Shown: positions 8,660 through 18,491, numbered from the stretch's first letter. The stretch is DNA of 64,000 nt from Lacrimispora sphenoides (GCF_900105215.1 NZ_FOIP01000002.1:1674001-1738000); one strand, 5' to 3'. The notes: generated by a model not told the origin, from the letters alone. Made by a program: numbers and translations.

Positions 8660-10060
8660 TCATATTTTCTCTTGAATTGGAATCTTTACCATAAATTCCG
8701 TTCCCATATCAAGCTCCGACCGAACGGTAATGGTCCCATGATAGAAATTTACAATGTGTTTTACAATGGATAGTCCAAGGCCTGTTCCGCCCTGTTTTTT
8801 GCTCCGTCCTTTGTCTACCCGGTAAAAGCGTTCAAAGATACGGCTTAAGGATTCTTTTGGAATACCCATTCCATTATCCTTCACACGGATTATTACATTG
8901 CGGTCCTCTTCTGTCACCGTGACCCAAACTTCGCCGCCCGGCTTATTGTATTTTACTGCATTGCTTATGAGATTTCCAAATAGTTCCTTCATTTGCTGTC
9001 CATTGGCGTAAATACAAAGTGGTTTGCAATCCACATGGACAGTGACTTCATGGGATGCAGCCAGTGGCTTTAAAGATTCGACGATGTCGCCTACAAGAAT
9101 GGACAGGCGCACATCATTTTTTAATACCTCTGCTTCTTTAGCCTCAAGCCGGGAGATCATAAGGATGTCATTGATGAGATGATTCATGTTGACCGCTTCC
9201 TTTTTGATGCGTCTTATGAAATCCATCTTTTGTTCTTCATCCTGAATGATCCCGCTTTCTAAAAGCTCCGCATAGCCCTGAACCGATGTGATTGGGGTTT
9301 TTAACTCATGGGAAGCATTACTGAAAAATTCCTGGCGAATTTGCTTTTCAAGCTCAATCTGGTTTAAATATTCTTTTACGTTCTTAGACATTTCCGTTGT
9401 CGTTTCCGCAATAATATTAATTTCCGGATACTGGTATTTTTCAAAAGATAGGTCTGTATAGTCCCCGTTTACTTTTAACATCTCCTGAGAAATTTCTTTT
9501 AACGGCTTTGTAATGGATTTTGAAAAGCTGTCCGCCGAAAACGCGGAATACATAATGGCCATCAGAAAGCTGAGCCAGATCGAAGGTAATAGAAGCATCA
9601 GGTATTCTTTCATGCCGGAATAGGGAATTGCCATACGAAGAATATAATCCGCCCGTGAGGAGCGGATCGCCACATAAAGCATATTTACCTTAAGGGTCTT
9701 GGAATAGCGTCTGGCTGTGCCCGTTCCCTCCACAAGAGCCTCCTTCACTTCTTCCCTGTCCAGATGATTATCCAGGGAAGCGGCCGGTACATTCCCAGTA
9801 TCGGCCACAATACTTCCATCCATGCGTATAATTGTAAAACGGCTCTCATTCTCACTGAGTACCTGCTTTAAATCCCCTATTTCACCGGCAAGATTACTGG
9901 AATAATCCAGAATCTCATCCATAGCTCTTAAGGTGTATGTCATGTCTTTTCTGGAATTTTTAAGCAATGCGCTGCTGGAAGCAATATAAAATACAGAACT
10001 GCTTAGTATCAGCACTACCAGAATGATCTGGATAAATTTTTTAAAGATCACGCTTCTCAT
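8660..10060 (-). CDS. sensor histidine kinase, PhoR-like
   Basis: A 466-residue membrane kinase: TM1 at about residues 8-28, an extracytoplasmic sensor region, TM2 at about 155-175, HAMP, then HisKA with SHELKTPITS holding the phosphoacceptor His (about residue 250) and an HATPase_c domain with NAVKYN (N box), DNGMGIP (G1) and GGTGLGLS (G2). It follows the response regulator gene and probably phosphorylates it. Because a Na/Pi symporter heads the operon and Pho-box-like repeats precede it, I infer a phosphate-starvation sensor. ATG 10060 has AGGGA upstream; the earlier ATG 10072 has none. Confidence 0.88.
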   Translation of the reverse strand: MRSVIFKKFIQIILVVLILSSSVFYIASSSALLKNSRKDMTYTLRAMDEILDYSSNLAGEIGDLKQVLSENESRFTIIRMDGSIVADTGNVPAASLDNHLDREEVKEALVEGTGTARRYSKTLKVNMLYVAIRSSRADYILRMAIPYSGMKEYLMLLLPSIWLSFLMAIMYSAFSADSFSKSITKPLKEISQEMLKVNGDYTDLSFEKYQYPEINIIAETTTEMSKNVKEYLNQIELEKQIRQEFFSNASHELKTPITSVQGYAELLESGIIQDEEQKMDFIRRIKKEAVNMNHLINDILMISRLEAKEAEVLKNDVRLSILVGDIVESLKPLAASHEVTVHVDCKPLCIYANGQQMKELFGNLISNAVKYNKPGGEVWVTVTEEDRNVIIRVKDNGMGIPKESLSRIFERFYRVDKGRSKKQGGTGLGLSIVKHIVNFYHGTITVRSELDMGTEFMVKIPIQEKI

Positions 10061-10102
10061 AGATTCCCTCATTCTGCGGATATAGCCAGACGATTGATTG
10101 TC

Positions 10103-10792
10103 CTACTCTTCCGTCTTAATAAAACGATAGCCTACGCCGCGGATTGTCTTGATGCAGGAACCCCCGTTTTCTCCCAGCTTTTGCCGGAGCGTACGGATAT
10201 GCATGTCCAGAGTCCTGGTCTCTCCATCGTAATCATACCCCCAGATGTGGTTTAAAAGCTCATCTCTGGTAACGACCTTATTATGGTTCTCCATTAAATA
10301 CTGCAAAAGCTCAAACTCTTTTAACGTCAGTTCAACCTTAACGCCGTCACAATAGACCTCTCTTGTTTTTTTATTTAAACTTAAGCAATATTGATTCAAT
10401 TCGTTTGCGTTCGCCTCTCCCCTGGTGCTCCGCCGCAAAAGGCTCCGGATTCTGGCTGCCAGTTCCATGACTCCAAATGGCTTTGTCATGTAGTCGTCTG
10501 CTCCGCCGTCAAGTCCTGCCACCTTATCAAACTCCCTGTCTTTTGCGGTAAGAATAAGAATGGGAATATCTTTCAAAGACTCATTTTTCCGAATCCTGCG
10601 AATGGCTGTCAGTCCGTCCATACCAGGAAGCATCAGATCAAACACAGCCAGTGCCGGTTTATCTGATTCAATATGCCTTAAGGCATCTTCCGCCATCTCA
10701 AAAGCGGATACTTCATAGCCAAAACCTTCCAGGGCAATTTTAATTAAGTCCCTGATATTGTCATCGTCTTCAATTACATAGATACGTTCCAT
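10103..10792 (-). CDS. response regulator, PhoB/PhoP-like (OmpR family)
   Basis: 229 residues: receiver domain 1-120 with acidic pair EDDD, phospho-acceptor Asp in FDLMLPGMDG (about 52) and Lys in MTKPFG; C-terminal winged helix with the GYDYDGETRTLDMHIRTLRQKLG and RGVGYRF signatures. OmpR-family regulators bind direct repeats spaced about 11 bp, which is the arrangement found upstream of the operon. The gene sits between the Na/Pi symporter and the kinase and is probably autoregulated. Confidence 0.9.
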   Translation of the reverse strand: MERIYVIEDDDNIRDLIKIALEGFGYEVSAFEMAEDALRHIESDKPALAVFDLMLPGMDGLTAIRRIRKNESLKDIPILILTAKDREFDKVAGLDGGADDYMTKPFGVMELAARIRSLLRRSTRGEANANELNQYCLSLNKKTREVYCDGVKVELTLKEFELLQYLMENHNKVVTRDELLNHIWGYDYDGETRTLDMHIRTLRQKLGENGGSCIKTIRGVGYRFIKTEE

Positions 10793-10828
10793 ACATTCTC
10801 CTTTCTTATTTCCCGCCCACGCTTTCTG

Positions 10829-12484
10829 TTACATTTCATCCCTCACGTAACCGGCGATATTATGGGCATGGTCTGAAATACGTTCCAGATTGCTCAGTGC
10901 ATCCAAAAAGATAATTCCATTTTCCGGTTTACATGTCTGAGCGGATAAACGTTCGATATGACGTTCTCTTAATTCCTCCTCCAGGCTGTCCACACGTTCT
11001 TCGCTCTGAATCACTGCGCGGACCTCTGACATGTCTCCAGTCTCCCTGGCTTTTATGGCATGCTCCAAAGAGGAACGAACTTCCTTGAGCATTTCCTTGA
11101 TTTCATTTTCTGCACCATTTGAAAAAATTATGTTCCGGTTGTATTTTTCTATTGCCAGCTCAGATAAGTTCTCACAATGATCGCTGACCCGCTCAAAGTC
11201 ACTGATTGTATAAAATAAGTTTTTAACCAGAAGATGCTGCTCCTCATTTAAGGACTGGTTATTAAGTTTTATCAGATAATCTGTGAGTATCTTTTCATAA
11301 TCATTGATTTTCTGTTCCATTTTTTCCACCAGCTTTGCCTCTGCTTTGTTGTTGCCAAGAAGAGCCGCCGCCGCAAGATCTAAGTTTTCCATGGCAGCAT
11401 ATCCCATACTCACAACTTCATGATTCACATTCTCGATAGCAAAGGAAGGGGTTTCTAAAATTCTTTCATCTAGATGACGTTTCATCTGGGTATCAGAATC
11501 AACCGGTGATTCTTTCTGATCTTCCCGTACAAGCAGACCGGAAGCCTTTACCAAAAGCCCGGCAAATGGGAATAAAATGATGGTATTGCTCACATTAAAT
11601 ATCGTATGGAAGATGGATATTCCCACACTGCTGATTCGTGATGCTGCGAAAACCGGATTCAGTTTAAACACGACAAACATGACGCATCCGAAAATGACAG
11701 CACCCACCACATTAAAAAGAAGATGAATGACAGCGGCACGCTTTGCGGTTTTATTAGCTCCAACGCTGGAAAGCAGGGCAGTAACACAGGTACCGATATT
11801 TTGCCCTAAAGTGATAAATATCGCTGACTGCCAGTTTACGATACCATTGAGAGCCAGTGTCTGCAAAATTCCTACAGATGCTGAGGAGCTTTGAATGATA
11901 CCGGTAACAACAAGGCCTGCCAAAATTCCAAGAAAAGGGTTTCTTCCTAAAACAGAAAAGGCCTGGCTGAAAATTGGTGCGTTCCGGTAAGGCGTAATGG
12001 AGTCAGACATAAAGGAAAGTCCTATAAACAGCACACCAAAGCCTACCAGAATTTCTCCAACCTGTTTTTTCTTCCCGCTTCCGGTAAAAAGGCTTAAAAC
12101 AGCGCCCACGCCTACCAGTGCCGGAGCAAAAAACTCGGGTTTCATCATCTCTCCCCATTCACTCATGGATACGATCCAGCTGGTGACAGTTGTTCCGATG
12201 TTAGCACCCATAATAATACCAACGGCCTGCTGCAGATTGATGATCCCGGCATTTACAAAGCCTACCACCATGACTGTGGTGGCCGAGCTGCTCTGAATGA
12301 TGGCGGTAATTCCAGTTCCCAAAAGCACACCCATGAGCCGGTTGCTGGTAAGGACTCCTAAAAGCTGCTGCATTTTGTGGCCTGCTGATTTTTGCAGCCC
12401 ATCGGCCATAGCATCCATTCCATAAAGGAACATTCCCAGTCCCCCAATGAATTTAAATAGCATTTGTAAATCTGCGATTGACAT
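10829..12484 (-). CDS. Na/Pi cotransporter family protein with PhoU-like tail
   Basis: 551 residues. The N-terminal half holds two PNaS repeats with the paired motifs GITAIIQSSSATTV (about residue 58-72) and GIIQSSSASVG, the signature of sodium-phosphate symporters (NptA/YjbB type). The last about 200 residues form a helical PhoU-like domain. It likely imports or balances phosphate with Na+. It is the first gene of the operon with PhoB- and PhoR-like genes, which supports a phosphate role. The start ATG 12484 has GGAGG upstream. Confidence 0.9.
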   Translation of the reverse strand: MSIADLQMLFKFIGGLGMFLYGMDAMADGLQKSAGHKMQQLLGVLTSNRLMGVLLGTGITAIIQSSSATTVMVVGFVNAGIINLQQAVGIIMGANIGTTVTSWIVSMSEWGEMMKPEFFAPALVGVGAVLSLFTGSGKKKQVGEILVGFGVLFIGLSFMSDSITPYRNAPIFSQAFSVLGRNPFLGILAGLVVTGIIQSSSASVGILQTLALNGIVNWQSAIFITLGQNIGTCVTALLSSVGANKTAKRAAVIHLLFNVVGAVIFGCVMFVVFKLNPVFAASRISSVGISIFHTIFNVSNTIILFPFAGLLVKASGLLVREDQKESPVDSDTQMKRHLDERILETPSFAIENVNHEVVSMGYAAMENLDLAAAALLGNNKAEAKLVEKMEQKINDYEKILTDYLIKLNNQSLNEEQHLLVKNLFYTISDFERVSDHCENLSELAIEKYNRNIIFSNGAENEIKEMLKEVRSSLEHAIKARETGDMSEVRAVIQSEERVDSLEEELRERHIERLSAQTCKPENGIIFLDALSNLERISDHAHNIAGYVRDEM

Positions 12485-12516
12485 AGCATCCTCCGTTTTT
12501 CATGATAATACATTTT

Positions 12517-12595
12517 TGTAAATACTATATCAAAACTATGTAAAGTAAAATGCACATAAATGTAAAATTTATGTAAATTTTTGTCTTAATGTAAA
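12517..12595 (-). promoter_or_regulatory. Pho-box-like repeat array and promoter of the Na/Pi-phoB-phoR operon
   Basis: The minus strand carries TTTACA hexamers (plus-strand TGTAAA) at 12517, 12539, 12561, 12572 and 12590. The first four keep an exact 11- or 22-bp register, one face of the helix. A -10 TATAGT lies at 12524-12529 with no good -35, as expected for an activated promoter; the repeats at 12539-12577 fall at roughly -20 to -60. Known PhoP boxes in Bacillus are TTAACA-like hexamers spaced 11 bp. The array overlaps the 3' end of the dipeptidase gene. Confidence 0.7.
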
Positions 12596-13578
12596 ATTTC
12601 TTTGTAGACACGAAGGACGTTTCCATAAAAAACTGCCTCAATTTCGCTTTCCGAAAATCCCTCTTTTTTCATATAAACTTCCAATAGGGGTAAGTCTTCC
12701 GGAGATTTCATTTCTAAATTTCCCCCGATGCCGTCAAAATCTGATCCAAGCCCAATACACTGGATGCCTCCCACCTTTTTCATATGCTTCATATGTAAAA
12801 CCATATCTTCCACCCGGCTTAAGGCTCCTTCCCCCTTCTTCCAGTCATGAAGAAAATCAGCGCAATAATTGATTCCGGTCACGCCGCCTCGTTCGGAAAG
12901 CTTTCTAATCATATCGTCCGTTAAGTTTCTGGGATTGGAGGCAATGGTTCTTGCATTGGAATGGCTGGCTACAAATGGTTTTTCCGTATACTTGAACATA
13001 TCTTCTATCCCCGCATCTGACAAATGGGAGACATCGATAACCATTCCCAGCCGTTCCATCTCCTGAACAAATTCGATTCCCTTTTCCGTAAGCCCATGCT
13101 CCATCTCCGGCTCAAAAAAGGCCTCTCCGTTTTCCTCCCAGATCCGGTTGGGATGCCCCAGCTCATTTTTATAGTTCCATGTAAGAGTGGCCATCCGAAC
13201 TCCCAGACGGTAAAAATTTCTTAAGAATGCCAGTTCTCCCTGGCAGACGCCTCCCTCTTCTATGGTAAGCATGGCAGACATCTTCCCATTCTTCCGGTTT
13301 TCTTCAATATCCTTGTAGCCTTTTACAATACCAATGATATCCTCATATTGTTCCAGCTCCGTGTAAAAGAGGTCAACAAGCTTCATACAATATTCAAACG
13401 GATGCTCCTGCCTGGCGAGATTTGTATACAAAGCAAAGTTCTGTAAGCAATAATCACCTTTTTTCATTCGCTCCAAGTCAATATGACAGTCATTTTTTAA
13501 GATAGAAAAGACCTTTCCCTCTTCCCTCCGGTAAAAAAGCTCTGAAATGGTATCACAATGCATATCAACAACTTTCAT
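12586..13578 (-). CDS. membrane dipeptidase (M19, renal dipeptidase family)
   Basis: 330 residues. The start region VVDMHCDTI contains the HxD zinc ligands, TIEEG (about residue 124-128) supplies the bridging Glu, and IDVSHLSD and SHSNAR give further metal and active-site His residues; GLGSDFDG near the C-terminus is the family's Asp motif. Members cleave dipeptides, including some D-amino-acid and cysteinyl dipeptides. It lacks a signal peptide, so it acts in the cytoplasm. It stands alone on the minus strand, and its 3' end carries the Pho-box array of the next operon. Confidence 0.9.
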   Translation of the reverse strand: MKVVDMHCDTISELFYRREEGKVFSILKNDCHIDLERMKKGDYCLQNFALYTNLARQEHPFEYCMKLVDLFYTELEQYEDIIGIVKGYKDIEENRKNGKMSAMLTIEEGGVCQGELAFLRNFYRLGVRMATLTWNYKNELGHPNRIWEENGEAFFEPEMEHGLTEKGIEFVQEMERLGMVIDVSHLSDAGIEDMFKYTEKPFVASHSNARTIASNPRNLTDDMIRKLSERGGVTGINYCADFLHDWKKGEGALSRVEDMVLHMKHMKKVGGIQCIGLGSDFDGIGGNLEMKSPEDLPLLEVYMKKEGFSESEIEAVFYGNVLRVYKEILH

Positions 13579-13617
13579 AAATTCTTCCCTTTCTCATAAT
13601 TCAAAGTATTTACTCTA

Positions 13618-13656
13618 CGCAAAAGGAGCAGCCCAAAAATGAGCTACTCCTTTGGT
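13618..13656 (-). terminator. terminator after the first MacB-type operon
   Basis: Inverted repeat CAAAGGAG.AGC with GCTGCTCCTTTTG around an AT-rich loop, about 60 bp beyond the permease stop. The U-run is short (four). Confidence 0.55.
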
Positions 13657-13711
13657 AACTATGCAAATAGTATCACCAATATGATATATTTGCAAGAAAA
13701 TGTTCGGTTTA

Positions 13712-14896
13712 TTATTCGCTTCGCAGAGCATCAATGGGATTTAAATCAGCAGCCCTTCTGGCAGGCATATAGCCAAACAAAAGGCCGATCCCTACGGATA
13801 CGCTGAAGGAAACCATGACGGCACCGGACGTTGGTGTGGCATTCATTCCCATGGCAGAACCAATGATGGTAGTTGCCACGGAGCCCACCAGGATACCCAC
13901 AACCCCGCCAAGAGAGCTGGTAACTGCGGCCTCTATTACAAACTGCTGCATGATGTTACGTTTTTTTGCCCCCAGCGCCTTCCTGATTCCGATTTCTCTG
14001 GTACGCTCCGTTACGGACACCAGCATGATATTCATAACTCCAACTCCGGCAACTAAAAGGGAGATTCCGGCGATTCCGCCAAGCATCATGGACATCATGG
14101 ACATCATGGAATTTAGGGAGTTTAATAGCTCACTCATAGCATTAATCCGGTACAGGTCCTCATCTTTGAAAATCCCATAAAGAAAGGTATTGATGGCCTC
14201 TTTGGCCTCTGTAGAATGGTCCATGTCGGCGGTGGCAAAGACATAGCTGTTTATGTCTGCAGTGTTGTTCAACTTGGCGGCACTGCTGTAGGGAAGGTAC
14301 AAAACGTCGTCTGAACCGCCGTCCTTAAGCTCATCCTCATCCTGTCTGGATACCACACCAACGATCTGATAGGCATAACCGTTTATTTTTATGGTCTGGC
14401 CAATGGCTTTTTCTGCTCCTCCATATAATTCCCAGGCCACATAATACCCTGCAACACAAACTTTTTGCCTGGATATGACATCGGAATATTGGAGGAACCG
14501 CCCTGAATCCAGGGTCTGATCCTTCATCTCCAGATATTCCTCGCTGACACCGGATACCGAAGTATTGGTCAGGGATTCCGTACCGTTTTTTAAGGTAGAG
14601 GACAAGGAAACCTTTGGCGTCATCTGAGAAAAAAGATTTTTGTTGTCTTCATAAAATTGATACATCTGATCCACGGTTACGGACCTGGATGAAAGATTGG
14701 TTACGTTCACATTAATCTGGTTGGTACCCATGCTGGTAAACTGTTCCGTCATATAGGACATTTGTCCGTTTACAAGACTCACCAGAATGATGACCGATGC
14801 CACGCCGATAATGATTCCAAGCATGGTGAGAAAGGATCGCATCTTATTGCCCCAGATGCTCTTTAAAGCCATTTTAAAGGATTGCAGAATATTCAT
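13712..14896 (-). CDS. MacB-type ABC transporter permease
   Basis: 394 residues with the MacB_PCD/FtsX layout: TM1 at about 20-45 preceded by WGNKMRSFLTMLGIIIGVASVI, a large extracytoplasmic domain (about 50-260), then three C-terminal helices with VTERTREIGIRKALGAK between them. Together with the ATPase upstream (23-bp gene overlap) and the HlyD-type adaptor it forms an efflux pump that moves substrate from or at the membrane. A tandem Ser-Met-Met repeat lies just before TM2. Substrate unknown; relatives export antimicrobial peptides or macrolides. Confidence 0.88.
   Translation of the reverse strand: MNILQSFKMALKSIWGNKMRSFLTMLGIIIGVASVIILVSLVNGQMSYMTEQFTSMGTNQINVNVTNLSSRSVTVDQMYQFYEDNKNLFSQMTPKVSLSSTLKNGTESLTNTSVSGVSEEYLEMKDQTLDSGRFLQYSDVISRQKVCVAGYYVAWELYGGAEKAIGQTIKINGYAYQIVGVVSRQDEDELKDGGSDDVLYLPYSSAAKLNNTADINSYVFATADMDHSTEAKEAINTFLYGIFKDEDLYRINAMSELLNSLNSMMSMMSMMLGGIAGISLLVAGVGVMNIMLVSVTERTREIGIRKALGAKKRNIMQQFVIEAAVTSSLGGVVGILVGSVATTIIGSAMGMNATPTSGAVMVSFSVSVGIGLLFGYMPARRAADLNPIDALRSE
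14084..14110. repeat. three perfect 9-bp tandem repeats inside the MacB-type permease
   Basis: CATCATGGA occurs three times in a row, encoding Ser-Met-Met three times before TM2. In-frame repeats of this kind can gain or lose units by slippage without breaking the frame. Confidence 0.8.
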
Positions 14897-15581
14897 TTAC
14901 GTCTCCATCGAAATTAATCTTACCATCGTGTACCCGGATCACCCGCCTGGCTTCCTTTGCAATGGCGCTGTCATGGGTGATCATAACGATGGTATTCCCT
15001 TCATCGTTCAGCTTTTTTAAGAAATTAAGGACTTCCCGGCTGGTTTTTGAATCCAGAGCCCCCGTAGGCTCATCGGCCAGAATCAGGGAGGGATCTCCTG
15101 CCAGCGCCCTTGCAATGGAAACCCTCTGCTGCTGGCCTCCGGAAAGCTGGTTGGGGAAATTTTTCCACTTTTCCGCCAGGCCAACCCGTTCCAGAGAGGC
15201 CATGGCGCGTTTGTTACGTTCATTGGTTCCTGCCCCTGCATATAATAGGGGCAGTTCCACATTTTCAAGAAGATTCAGTCTGGGAAGCAGATTGTACTGC
15301 TGGAAGATAAAGCCAATCATCTTATTCCGTATCCCAGCCAGCTGGTTATCCGACATCCTGCCCACATCCTCACCGCCCAGAAGATATTCTCCTGACGTGG
15401 GGACATCCAGTGCGCCTATAATATTCATGAGCGTGGATTTTCCGCTTCCCGACTTTCCTACAATAGCCACGAACTCCCCGTGGCAAATGGTTAAGGATAC
15501 GCCGTTGTTTGCACGGACCTCCTCCTCTCCCATCTGATATACTTTATAGATATCCTTTAATTCAATCAAGGTATTTTCCAC
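14874..15581 (-). CDS. MacB/LolD-type ABC transporter ATPase
   Basis: 235 residues with Walker A GKSGSGKST, Q-loop IFQQYNLLPRL, signature LSGGQQQR and Walker B LILADEPTGALDS, the ADEPTGALDS form being typical of the MacB/LolD/FtsE branch. It energises the permease whose gene it overlaps. Translation begins at GTG 15581, with AGGAGG ten bases before it. Third gene of the SLH-adaptor-ATPase-permease operon. Confidence 0.92.
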   Translation of the reverse strand: MENTLIELKDIYKVYQMGEEEVRANNGVSLTICHGEFVAIVGKSGSGKSTLMNIIGALDVPTSGEYLLGGEDVGRMSDNQLAGIRNKMIGFIFQQYNLLPRLNLLENVELPLLYAGAGTNERNKRAMASLERVGLAEKWKNFPNQLSGGQQQRVSIARALAGDPSLILADEPTGALDSKTSREVLNFLKKLNDEGNTIVMITHDSAIAKEARRVIRVHDGKINFDGDVNEYSAIL

Positions 15582-15604
15582 GCTATATAACCTCCTTGCA
15601 GCCC

Positions 15605-17380
15605 TTAAGGCTGGCGGTCGCCGTTGCCTGTACTGCGGCTTCCGCTACCGGAGCCACCGCCTTCACTGCGGTACCTGACTCCGGAACCAGAGCCGGAGCC
15701 GCCTGGGCCTACGTTTACACCGCCCATACCTCCCGGCATCATAATGTTTGTTGAGGTGCCTACAGTGGTTTGTGCAACGTAGACCTCCTGGTTCTCTTCC
15801 AACCCGCTGGTAATTTCCACATAATCATCACTGATTAAGCCTGTGGTAACTTCTACCGCCCGAAAGCCTGCCGGAATATTCCCCTGGGGCTCCTTCACCG
15901 TATCATCCTTTACATAGACCTGATTTCCCCGTATCAGCGCATCGGCCGGTACGGCAAGGACGTCAGCAGCTTTATCCAGAATGATCACTCCATCTACGTT
16001 CATACCGGGGAGAAGCTCATCCATGCCATCATTTAAGGTGACAGTAACAGGATAATTGGTAACACCATTGGAAGTAGAACTCTCAAGGCTGACATTGGTA
16101 ACTGTTCCGGAAAAGGTTTTACCGGTTACGGCATCTGCCGTAATGTTTACTTCCTGGCCTACTTTCACGGACTTTACGTCCAATTCATCCACAGACATTT
16201 TAAAAGTATAGGCGGACATATCGTATATGACTGCCAGAGTTGTACTGCCGCTGGAGCTTTTGGTAATCTTATCTCCCGCTTTCACGGTTTTTGTAATGAC
16301 CTTTCCGGATATAGGAGCGGTAATGGTGTAGTTATCATAAGTATTCTCGGTGCTCTCCAGCTTGCTTTTTGCTCCTTCCAGAGTTTCCTGGGCCTTTTCC
16401 ATGGTATCTTTATAAGTGCGCAGCAGTTTATCCGCAGACTTGCTTTCCATTGTAAATAGAGGAGTGCCCTTCGTTACATAATCACCTTCATGCACCAGCA
16501 GGGTTCCTACCTCCACGTTGGAGGATAAGTCCGCTTTCATGGTCGACTCAAGCTTGGGTTCAAACGTTGCTTCCACACTGCACACATAATCGCCTATCGC
16601 TGCCGTAGCCGGGGTTTCCGTGGTAAGACCGCCTGGATTTGTAACCTCAATGGTGACATAACGAACGATACGCCCTCCTGTTAAGGTTACATCCATATTG
16701 CTGACAGAAGTGACTGCGCCCTGAATCTGCTCTCCCGTATCTGTAAGGGTCAGAACTGCCGCCTGTCCGGCCGTTATCTGGGCTGCCTCTCCGGAGAGGA
16801 ACGGAAGCTTGATCTTCATGGTTTTATCATCATAAATAGAGGCAATTTCCGTATTGTTTCCTACTTTATCTCCTTCCTTAATGGAAAGCGATTTTATGTA
16901 CCCGCTCTCTGTGGATTTATAGGTATTTCCGCTGTAATCACCTAAAGCAGAATTATAATCATTCAGCGCAGTTTGATAATTTTCCTGGGCTCTGGACAGG
17001 GAGTTATTCACCGATGTCATCTCCGATTCCATGGATGACGTATCAATCTGGTAGAGGATCTGTCCCTTTTCTACCTCGTCTCCCTCTTCAAAATCTGCTG
17101 CAATGACTTCTCCTTCCACCAAAGAGGTAATGTCATAGGTATTCTGAGGAGAAATGGTTCCAGAGGAGGATAGCTCAGAGACAATGTCCTGCTTCGTAAC
17201 TTTTGCAGTTCTTATGCTCTTTGATTCGGCGGATGCTTCCTTTGATTTTTTAAAGCTTGCCGCCGCCATCACTCCTGCCAGCACCGCAAGGATTATGATA
17301 AGAAGGATCAAAATCTTTTTTCCCTTTATCCGACCTTTTCTTTTTTCTTTTGAAAATAATTTCTGAATGACTTTTTTCAT
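15605..17380 (-). CDS. HlyD/RND-type efflux adaptor protein
   Basis: A 591-residue adaptor with an N-terminal membrane anchor (about residues 24-44), a first biotinyl/lipoyl-like half (GEVIAADFEEGDEVEKGQILYQI), a second one in the middle (VHEGDYVTKGTPLFTM), helical hairpin segments, a beta-barrel region, and a Gly/Ser-rich tail of about 40 residues. Having two lipoyl-like blocks makes it longer than the usual 350-450-residue adaptor. It would join the MacB-type permease to the cell envelope. It starts 22 bp after the SLH-protein gene and ends 23 bp before the ATPase. Confidence 0.87.
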   Translation of the reverse strand: MKKVIQKLFSKEKRKGRIKGKKILILLIIILAVLAGVMAAASFKKSKEASAESKSIRTAKVTKQDIVSELSSSGTISPQNTYDITSLVEGEVIAADFEEGDEVEKGQILYQIDTSSMESEMTSVNNSLSRAQENYQTALNDYNSALGDYSGNTYKSTESGYIKSLSIKEGDKVGNNTEIASIYDDKTMKIKLPFLSGEAAQITAGQAAVLTLTDTGEQIQGAVTSVSNMDVTLTGGRIVRYVTIEVTNPGGLTTETPATAAIGDYVCSVEATFEPKLESTMKADLSSNVEVGTLLVHEGDYVTKGTPLFTMESKSADKLLRTYKDTMEKAQETLEGAKSKLESTENTYDNYTITAPISGKVITKTVKAGDKITKSSSGSTTLAVIYDMSAYTFKMSVDELDVKSVKVGQEVNITADAVTGKTFSGTVTNVSLESSTSNGVTNYPVTVTLNDGMDELLPGMNVDGVIILDKAADVLAVPADALIRGNQVYVKDDTVKEPQGNIPAGFRAVEVTTGLISDDYVEITSGLEENQEVYVAQTTVGTSTNIMMPGGMGGVNVGPGGSGSGSGVRYRSEGGGSGSGSRSTGNGDRQP

Positions 17381-17402
17381 TCCGGCTTCTCCTGTTAATC
17401 TT

Positions 17403-18491
17403 CTATTCTATATAATCAATGACAGTCCGGGTTTCATTTCCATCCTTATCTACAGACAGGGTATAGACCAGATTCACGGTATCACCTACCCGAAGGTCCC
17501 CATAGGAAGAAAATGCAAACTTCATCTCAGTGCTGGTAAGCTCATAGGTGTTGCCGTCATCCAGTATGATTGCTCCCGGTGTCATTAAATCAGAAGAATC
17601 ATAAACAACGTTTGTGATTTCCCCAAATACGGCGGAGCGTCCGCTTTCATTTTCGTTTCCAATGGTATAAAGCCACACGGTTTTAGAAATGGTATGATAA
17701 TATACCAGAACTCCGTCTTCGCTTTCCAAGGAAACATCAATCGCATTGCTGGAATTATTAACAGGTTCTCCATCAAGATAAATATTGGCTTCACTAAGCT
17801 TAAAAGGCAGAATGGATTTGAGCCTGCTGCTGCTTTTTGCGATCTTCGGTCCCTTGATGCTGTTGTCGACCATTGAAAACGGATCGATCTCCCCATCACT
17901 GGTCAATTCGCAGTCCAAGCTTTTTCCAAACATGGTTCCAGATTTCGTATCTGTTTTTAACAAATTATAAAACAGGTTGATGCAGTCTTCTTTATTTAAG
18001 ACTTCCAAAGCTTCTTTATTCAGATTTTCATCCAATTCCAGAAAATGATATTTGGAAAGCCTGGAACCGGTCTGGTCACCTGTAAAGTCAGAATTTACAT
18101 AGCCCAAAAGTCCTAAAACTCCTTTTACCCCTTCCTGAAGTGTTATGGAATCGTCTGGTTTAAAATTTCCTCCTAAATATCCGTTCATCCACCCCTGTTC
18201 CGCTGCAATCCTGATTTGGGATGCATATTCATGGTTTCTTGGAACATCGGCAAATACGGAAGTGTTGCTGGTCTTGCCGGCCGTGCTTCGATAGGAGGAT
18301 GCATTTACCAGCATGCTGGCAAATTCTCCCCGCGTTACCGACAGATTCAGATTCCCGGTGTTCATGATTCCCGAAACTCCGACTACCTTTTTTCTTAAAT
18401 CAAAACTACTTGACGCCTCAGTTATCATAGGGCTGACTGCCGTCGCGGCCATTACAAAAGCCAGGGAAGCCGCTATTTTACGTCCGTTCAT
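17403..18491 (-). CDS. S-layer homology (SLH) domain protein heading the efflux operon
   Basis: 362 residues with a signal peptide (about 1-27), then SLH-like modules (VTRGEFASMLVNA near residue 55 and NGYLGGNFKPDDSITLQEGVKGVLGLLGY near 105), followed by a region without a domain I recognise. SLH modules bind secondary cell-wall polymers, so the protein is probably wall-bound. Start ATG 18491 follows AGAGGAG; an upstream in-frame start at 18515 has no ribosome site. As first gene of the operon it may anchor or cap the efflux complex in a cell without an outer membrane; this is inference. Confidence 0.82.
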   Translation of the reverse strand: MNGRKIAASLAFVMAATAVSPMITEASSSFDLRKKVVGVSGIMNTGNLNLSVTRGEFASMLVNASSYRSTAGKTSNTSVFADVPRNHEYASQIRIAAEQGWMNGYLGGNFKPDDSITLQEGVKGVLGLLGYVNSDFTGDQTGSRLSKYHFLELDENLNKEALEVLNKEDCINLFYNLLKTDTKSGTMFGKSLDCELTSDGEIDPFSMVDNSIKGPKIAKSSSRLKSILPFKLSEANIYLDGEPVNNSSNAIDVSLESEDGVLVYYHTISKTVWLYTIGNENESGRSAVFGEITNVVYDSSDLMTPGAIILDDGNTYELTSTEMKFAFSSYGDLRVGDTVNLVYTLSVDKDGNETRTVIDYIE

